Part shown: positions 59,239 to 64,000 of the stretch, piece by piece
Position numbering within the stretch: position 1 is the stretch's first letter
How the letters are laid out: each line of letters starts with the position of its first letter
Source of the DNA: [Scytonema hofmanni] UTEX 2349
GTDB lineage: Bacteria > Cyanobacteriota > Cyanobacteriia > Cyanobacteriales > Nostocaceae
Reading direction: 5' to 3'
DNA length: 64,000 nt
Assembly (NCBI RefSeq): GCF_000582685.1
Contig: NZ_KK073768.1
Location: 810,509 to 874,508, forward strand
Translations under genes and position numbers: made by a program
The notes under the pieces: model-generated
The model's input: the letters and a program-made list of their open reading frames with translations, nothing else
Database searches by the model: none
What the model was told of the DNA's origin: nothing

Positions 59239-59973
59239 CTAGTCAAGTAACCACATTTGAGAAGAACTATCAGCACCTTCATCCGGTTGATTTTGGGCTA
59301 AATTTTCTGATGTTCTATGTGATTTTTTGTAGCTCCCGGCTGGTTTAAATTCATGTTGCTCAGGTTCCTGTTGTGGCGGCTTTTCCGATGATGAGTAATA
59401 TGATTTTTTGTAGTAGCTAGCGGCTGGTTTTAATTGATTTTGCTGAGGTTGGTGTTGCGGTGCTTTTTCTAATGACTGATATGATTTTCTGTAGCTGCTA
59501 GCTGGGATGATTTCCTTTTCTTGTTTTACAACAATACTTTCCTTTTCTTTTTTGAGAACATTGCTTTCTTCTATAAGTTGAGAATTAGCTACTGCAAGTT
59601 TTAGTGCAGCTTTCTTTGTATCATCAAGCTCTTTTGTCAAACGTTCTACTAATGCTTTTTGTTCGTAAAAAAGCGATTTTTCTTGAGACAAAGCTGACTG
59701 CAAATCACTATTTTGTTGCTGTAATTGTTTTTCTCTCTGGCGTGATTGTTCGTCTCTTTCTTGCAACTCTTGGATCATTGCTTCTAAATCAGCCTTGGTT
59801 GGACTTGTGTCTGTAGCCGGAGTTTGCTCAGGTGTATCTGTTGACAATTCTTCAGATGATTCGGCATGTTCTATAATTACTTGAGCAGCAACTTCGATTG
59901 CAGATTCACCTTCATTTGGTGTAAATTTTTGTGCTTGTTCTTGTAGTACGTCAGCTAGATGTCTGTTAACCAT
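59239..59973 (-). CDS. McdB-like coiled-coil partner of ParA-type ATPase
   Basis: 244 aa from the ATG at 59973, preceded by GGAGG at the right distance (the frame opens 4 codons earlier). N-terminal acidic region, a strong coiled coil (about residues 60-155: LEAMIQELQERDEQSRQREKQLQQQNSDLQSALSQEK...), then three repeats of a PAxSYxKSY...SSEKxPQQEP type and a C-terminus SSSQMWLLD. McdB proteins of cyanobacteria share a coiled coil, a Q-rich region and an invariant Trp near the end, matching this. It overlaps the ParA-like gene by 19 bp. Predicted to bind carboxysomes and stimulate the ATPase. Identity is inferred. Confidence 0.6.
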   Translation of the reverse strand: MVNRHLADVLQEQAQKFTPNEGESAIEVAAQVIIEHAESSEELSTDTPEQTPATDTSPTKADLEAMIQELQERDEQSRQREKQLQQQNSDLQSALSQEKSLFYEQKALVERLTKELDDTKKAALKLAVANSQLIEESNVLKKEKESIVVKQEKEIIPASSYRKSYQSLEKAPQHQPQQNQLKPAASYYKKSYYSSSEKPPQQEPEQHEFKPAGSYKKSHRTSENLAQNQPDEGADSSSQMWLLD

Positions 59974-60605
59974 AATTTCCTCCAATCACGCTTTAATTCA
60001 TCAGCTACGCGGCGGTAATCTGACTCCGCTTCGCGTGCATTATTTCCTCGCCATTGAGTAATCGCCATACCATCCAGCGCTGCTCGTTCGTGTGCTTTGT
60101 AAGCACGAATAAAGTTATTACAAACGGGTATTCCTAATTGAAGCAAGGTGTTTTTAGCTTCGTATGCTTCTCCCAAACTCCGTGTATCAACTTTGGTTAG
60201 TAACACCCGATGAGGTGTTCCCAAGGGAGTGACGGCTTTTTGAATTGTGTCAATTAGGACAGCTAAATCCATTGCTGCTGGGGGTGTAGGCAAAACCAAA
60301 TAGTTTGCGATCGCTAATACCGCCCGCAATACTTCAGAGCGTAGTGCCGGAGGCGTATCTATCACTATTAAATCGTAACCTGTTATCTTTCCCAAATTAC
60401 CTAAAAGTTGAGGATCTGTCTCTTGAGATAGGTCGAACCCCATACCATTGCGACTGCGGTTATACCACCAATTAGCAGAACCTTGAATATCTGCATCAAT
60501 GAAAAGAACCTTTTTCTCTTGAGCAAAAGTTGCAGCCAGATTGACTGCGGTAGTGGTTTTACCCACGCCACCTTTGCCGTTGAGGATAGCGATGATTTTG
60601 ACCAC
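59955..60605 (-). CDS. ParA-type ATPase, McdA-like
   Basis: 216 aa from a GTG. Deviant Walker A KGGVGKTTT (about residues 10-18) with the signature Lys, VLFIDADIQGSANWWYNR, and the Walker B-like segment LIVIDTPPALRSEVL. It is short, without a DNA-binding N-terminal domain, like MinD/ParA positioning ATPases rather than plasmid ParA. The overlapping coiled-coil gene ends with a terminal-Trp motif, and ccmK3/ccmK4 are 3-4 kb away, so a type 2 McdA positioning carboxysomes on the nucleoid is the best reading. Another ParA-like cargo system is possible. Confidence 0.7.
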   Translation of the reverse strand: MVKIIAILNGKGGVGKTTTAVNLAATFAQEKKVLFIDADIQGSANWWYNRSRNGMGFDLSQETDPQLLGNLGKITGYDLIVIDTPPALRSEVLRAVLAIANYLVLPTPPAAMDLAVLIDTIQKAVTPLGTPHRVLLTKVDTRSLGEAYEAKNTLLQLGIPVCNNFIRAYKAHERAALDGMAITQWRGNNAREAESDYRRVADELKRDWRKLWLTDI

Positions 60606-60661
60606 TTACTTTTTGCTACTGACGCTACCTTACAAGACTATACCTCTTTGTGTGACATAAA

Positions 60662-60700
60662 AGTATTGGGCATTGGGAATGGGGCATTGGGCATTGGTAA
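60662..60700. repeat. GGGCATTG heptamer array
   Basis: GGGCATTGGGAATGGGGCATTGGGCATTGG between the divergent McdA-like and P450 genes. Confidence 0.8.
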
Positions 60701-60784
60701 TAATTCTTTTCCTTGCCCTTTCCCTTTTCCCCCTCTTCAATAGGCAACGATAGAATCGAGAAGCCATCAACTTAACAAGTGTAT

Positions 60785-62128
60785 ATGACAGCCAAGCAAA
60801 GCCTACCTGATGGACCAAAAAAGCCGAGATTTCTGCGACGGATGAAATTGATTTTTCAGCCGTTGGAATACGCTGATAATTTTGCCAAAGCTTATGGTGA
60901 CACCTTCACTGCTTTGAATACAAGTGATTTTGCCGTTGTCTACTTTAGTCATCCGCAAGCACTACAGGAGATTTTTGCTGCTGATTCTGTGCATTTCGAG
61001 AGTGGAAGGGGAAATCGAGGTTTACGATTTTTGCTGGGGGATAATTCTTTGATTCTACTGGATGGCGATCGCCACCACCGCCAACGTCAACTATTAACTC
61101 CTCCTTTTCATGGTGATAGAATGCGGGCTTATGGTGAAACTATCTGCCAAATCACCCAGCAAGTAAGCGACGAGTGGAAAATTAACAAGCCTTTTAATAT
61201 TCGTTCGTCGATGCAAGAAATCACTATGCGCGTCATTTTACGAGTTGTATTTGGTTTAAATGAGGGACAGCGTTTTCAAGAACTTCGTCAGCTACTGACA
61301 TCCCTGTTGGATTTCATAGGTTCCCCATTTATGTCCACCGTCTTCTTTTTTCCGTTTATCCAAAAAGATTTAGGTGCATGGAGTCCTTGGGGTCGGATGC
61401 TACGCTTGATGAAACAAATTGATGAGCTTATTTATGCTCTAATTGAAGAACGAAGAACTGAATCTAACCAAAATCGCCAAGATATCCTCAGTTTGATGAT
61501 GTCTGCTCGTTATGATGACGGTCTGCCCATGTCAGATGTAGAGCTACGCGATGAGTTAATGACGCTGCTGGTTGCCGGACATGAAACCACTGCTTCGGCA
61601 TTGACTTGGGCTTTTTACTGGATTGATTATTTACCAGAAGTGCGCGACAAACTATTAAAAGAACTCGCTCCTCTTGGTAACAACCCAGATCCGAGTACTA
61701 TTACTAAACTACCTTATTTAAATGCAGTTTGCCAAGAAACACTGCGAATTTATCCCATCGTAATGGCTGGTTTTATTCGGATAGTCAAATCCCCAATTGA
61801 AATTATGGGCTATCATCTACCAGCAAAAACTATAGTAGTCCCCAGTATCTATTTAGCGCACCAGCGCGAACAAGTTTACCCACAACCAAAGCAGTTCAAA
61901 CCAGAACGCTTTTTAGAAAGACAATTTTCCCAATATGAGTATTTACCCTTCGGTGGGGGTAGTCGTCGCTGTATTGGTTTGGCTTTTGCTCAGTATGAAA
62001 TGAAAGTGGTATTGGCAACAATTCTTTCTCAGTTTCAACTATCAAGAGTAAATAAGCGTCCTGTACGTCCTGTGCGTCGTGGTTTGACTTTAGCCGCACC
62101 AGGAGGAATGCAGATGATTGCAACCTGA
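60785..62128 (+). CDS. cytochrome P450 (CYP110-like)
   Basis: 447 aa from the ATG at 60785 (the frame opens at a GTG six bases upstream). N-terminus LPDGPKKPRFLRRMKLI, resembling CYP110 enzymes of Nostocales. I-helix VAGHETTASALTWAFY (about residues 262-277), ExxR in VCQETLRIYPIV, PERF, and the haem-binding FGGGSRRCIGLAFAQYE with the ligand Cys. CYP110 members oxidise fatty acids, terpenes and similar substrates; the substrate is unknown. No redox-partner gene nearby. Confidence 0.9.
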   Translation: MTAKQSLPDGPKKPRFLRRMKLIFQPLEYADNFAKAYGDTFTALNTSDFAVVYFSHPQALQEIFAADSVHFESGRGNRGLRFLLGDNSLILLDGDRHHRQRQLLTPPFHGDRMRAYGETICQITQQVSDEWKINKPFNIRSSMQEITMRVILRVVFGLNEGQRFQELRQLLTSLLDFIGSPFMSTVFFFPFIQKDLGAWSPWGRMLRLMKQIDELIYALIEERRTESNQNRQDILSLMMSARYDDGLPMSDVELRDELMTLLVAGHETTASALTWAFYWIDYLPEVRDKLLKELAPLGNNPDPSTITKLPYLNAVCQETLRIYPIVMAGFIRIVKSPIEIMGYHLPAKTIVVPSIYLAHQREQVYPQPKQFKPERFLERQFSQYEYLPFGGGSRRCIGLAFAQYEMKVVLATILSQFQLSRVNKRPVRPVRRGLTLAAPGGMQMIAT

Positions 62129-62695
62129 CTTTTCACTCTTATGTGGAAAAAAATGAGCGGTTCGCGAATTATATTCGCGAATCTTTGATGATTATGTCTT
62201 AGATTTAATTAGGTGGATTAAAGTAAAGTTGAAAGTGCCACGCCAAAAATGGCAAGAACCACAAATTAGGATGGTAGGAATGAATTATAATGAGGATTCT
62301 ACATTTGTTATTGAATGTTTTATTTTTTGTGGCTGATATCAAATTGGAAGACGAAAAAAAGGGGCGATCGCGTGAAGAGCCAAATTTATCAATAAATCTT
62401 CTGCCATTTCAAAAACACTTACCTTGATTTATTACCTTCCCTAATTTCTGGACATTAATACCTGACTTTTGGCAGGATTATGGTTCGCGAACCGCTCTTG
62501 CTTTTCGACGTAAGAGCTAAAAGCCATATCATTAATAATTTTAAAGGTTTTTGTCAAGGGCAATTGCACATAATTTTGTAATTTCTTTTAAAGGTTAAAA
62601 ATTAATTAATTTTTTTAATACTTTATTTTCCTGATGCAAAGCAAAATTCGGGTAAATAAAGTTTAAGTAAATGTAAATACATTTTAAACACACAC
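62129..62695. other. intergenic region with inverted repeats and a gene remnant
   Basis: GAGCGGTTCGCGAA (62155-62168) and its exact complement TTCGCGAACCGCTC (about 62483-62496) enclose about 340 bp. A decayed coding fragment (62229-62427) lies within. The rest is AT-rich and leads into the next gene. Confidence 0.5.
62229..62427 (+). pseudogene. possible MscS-type channel C-terminal remnant
   Basis: Reading frames, with one shift, give PRQKWQEPQIRMVGM, NYNEDSTFVIECFIF and VADIKLEDEKKGRSREE then NLLPFQKHLP. The order resembles the cytoplasmic C-terminal domain of mechanosensitive channel proteins (P-x-V-R-M-V-G-F..., F-V-A-D-I..., I-P-F-P-Q-R-D-L). No N-terminal or membrane part is present. 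Tentative. Confidence 0.35.
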
Positions 62696-64000
62696 ATGAA
62701 ATGTCGCTTATTTTTGGCAAGCTTGGCTAGTTTAGTGTTGATGTCTGAGCAAGCAAATGCAGCTAAATTAGAATCCTGGTATTTTGACCAAGCTCAAAAT
62801 CAGTTGCATATCACAACCGATTCTGGTATACAGCCTAAAGCTTTTTTACTGGACAACCCTAAACGATTAGTCATTGACTTACCTGGAACGACGATTGACA
62901 CTACAACTAAGCGACAAAGCTTTGGCAAAGCTGTTAAAGAAATTCGCATTGGACAACCTGATGGACAAAGTACTCGATTAGTAATTGAATTAGCACCTGG
63001 TTACAATATTTCTCCTCAAGGTCTTTCAATTAAAAGTGATTCGCGATCGCATTGGGTGGTGAATTTTTCATCAATTAATCGTCAGCCAAATGATGTCTCA
63101 TTTTCGACTGGTGAAAACCGCCAAGATATTGCGATCGCACCAACTGATGCTTCTACGTTTGCGGGAGTTATAAATTTAGGTCAAGAAATACCAGCTTTAA
63201 ATTCGCAAATTAAAGCATTGATGAATCGTTATCGTTATTTAAATCCGGGAATGTTTTTCTTAGATTTACAAACAGGTAACTATGTAGATATTAATGGTGA
63301 AAAGATATTTTCAGCAGCTAGTACTATCAAGTTTCCGGTTTTGGTAGCTTTATTTGAAGAAATAGACGCAGGTAGAATTAAGCTGAATGAAAAACTGGTG
63401 ATGCGCCGTGGCTTGATTGCAAATGAAGCTGGAACAATGCAATTCAAACCCGTAGGTACAAAATTCAGCGTTTTGCAAACTGTCACTAATATGATGGTTA
63501 CTAGCGACAATACGGCGACTAATATGATTATCGACCGTTTGGGCGGAGAAACTAAACTAAATCAACGCTTTCGGAATTGGGGTTTGCAAAATACAGTAAT
63601 TCGTAATAATCTTCCCGATATTGGTGGCACGAATACAACTAGCCCTAAAGATTTGGTAAGACTGTCAGCGTTACTTACTAACAATCGTTTGCTATCACCA
63701 CAAAGCCGCAATCAAGTTTTAGCAATCATGCGCCGCAATCACAATAGATCGTTACTTCCTGCTGGCATAGATAAAAAAGCTGTAATTGCTCATAAAACTG
63801 GTACACTCAGATTTATCTTGGGCGATGCTGGCATAATTCAAATGCCAAACGGTAAAAGCTATTTAGCGGGTATTTTGGTACGCAGACCTAACCACGATGA
63901 TCGAGCAATGTACTTTATTCGTCAAGTGTCAAGAGCGGTTTATAACTATTTGGGCGAGTCAAAAGTTGGCAATGTTCCTGTTAGTCAATCTGGCTTGGTA
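62696..64000 (+). CDS. AMIN-domain serine beta-lactamase-fold protein (runs off the window)
   Basis: Open from an ATG at 62696 to the end of the window (435 codons seen, no stop). Signal peptide CRLFLASLASLVLMSEQANA (residues 3-22). An AMIN-type domain follows (about residues 23-125: LLDNPKRLVIDLPGT ... IRIGQPDGQSTRLVIEL), a module that targets proteins to peptidoglycan. The C-terminal part (about 170-420) is a class A beta-lactamase/penicillin-interacting fold with SxxK as STIK (about 207-210), SDN (about 265-267) and KTG (about 363-365). Probably a cell-wall enzyme rather than a resistance enzyme; activity unproven. The end is outside the window. Confidence 0.85.
   Translation, partial: MKCRLFLASLASLVLMSEQANAAKLESWYFDQAQNQLHITTDSGIQPKAFLLDNPKRLVIDLPGTTIDTTTKRQSFGKAVKEIRIGQPDGQSTRLVIELAPGYNISPQGLSIKSDSRSHWVVNFSSINRQPNDVSFSTGENRQDIAIAPTDASTFAGVINLGQEIPALNSQIKALMNRYRYLNPGMFFLDLQTGNYVDINGEKIFSAASTIKFPVLVALFEEIDAGRIKLNEKLVMRRGLIANEAGTMQFKPVGTKFSVLQTVTNMMVTSDNTATNMIIDRLGGETKLNQRFRNWGLQNTVIRNNLPDIGGTNTTSPKDLVRLSALLTNNRLLSPQSRNQVLAIMRRNHNRSLLPAGIDKKAVIAHKTGTLRFILGDAGIIQMPNGKSYLAGILVRRPNHDDRAMYFIRQVSRAVYNYLGESKVGNVPVSQSGLV

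Overview
The window is chromosomal DNA of a filamentous, almost certainly heterocyst-forming cyanobacterium (order Nostocales). The reasons are a very high density of the HIP1 octamer GCGATCGC, many short tandemly repeated heptamer-type arrays (STRR) between genes, an intact ntcA, a hetZ-patU-like pair, carboxysome shell genes ccmK3/ccmK4, NucA/NuiA homologues and a CYP110-like P450. The genes in the ntcA neighbourhood (fabI, hisB, ntcA, DUF3084, yqgF-like, pnp) look like core chromosome. No rRNA, tRNA or CRISPR array was recognised.

Layout. 0-9 kb: a glycosyltransferase, thiS-thiE, two paralogous DUF1565 beta-helix proteins (one with SLH domains), a DUF433/DUF5615 toxin-antitoxin pair and decayed gene remnants. 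10-14.3 kb: a four-gene gliding-type ABC operon (GldA-like ATPase, permease, GldG-like, DUF4340) whose gaps hold mirror-image heptamer arrays. 15-22 kb: purU, an exported truncated haemoglobin, a lone potC, a glycosyltransferase, an MFS transporter, a flavin-type oxidase-fold protein and two unannotated 31-residue membrane-protein ORFs. 22-30.8 kb: a large hybrid PAS histidine kinase, a PIN toxin pair, tmk-holB, a GT2 and a Wza-like export protein. 31-37.7 kb: ABC ATPase, hisB, fabI, then ntcA with a consensus NtcA box, DUF3084, a YqgF-fold nuclease and DUF3146. 38.5-43.4 kb: secreted nuclease NucA with its inhibitor NuiA, repeat-rich DNA with a MITE and a duplicated pnp fragment, and pnp. 44-50 kb: a SNF2 helicase interrupted by an intein in its Walker A motif, followed by a SWIM zinc-finger protein. 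50-55 kb: a Trypco1-like protein, a Uma2 remnant, a CRP-family regulator, patU and hetZ. 55-64 kb: a TIGR04283 glycosyltransferase, ccmK4/ccmK3, a rhodanese, a hydrolase, a ParA-like ATPase with a coiled-coil partner that looks like a type 2 McdA/McdB carboxysome-positioning pair, a P450, and an AMIN/beta-lactamase-fold protein running off the end.

The main themes for a second look are: (1) the intein at the helicase P-loop; (2) the McdAB-like pair 2-4 kb from ccmK3/ccmK4; (3) a dispersed palindrome family (arms TGTAGAGACG / CGTCTCTACA), found behind genes, supplying a stop codon and possible terminators, amplified into a 7-copy array, and following two 31-codon membrane ORFs at the same distance; (4) several remnants in which a gene keeps both ends but has lost its middle. 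All calls come from reading the sequence and translations; no database search was run.
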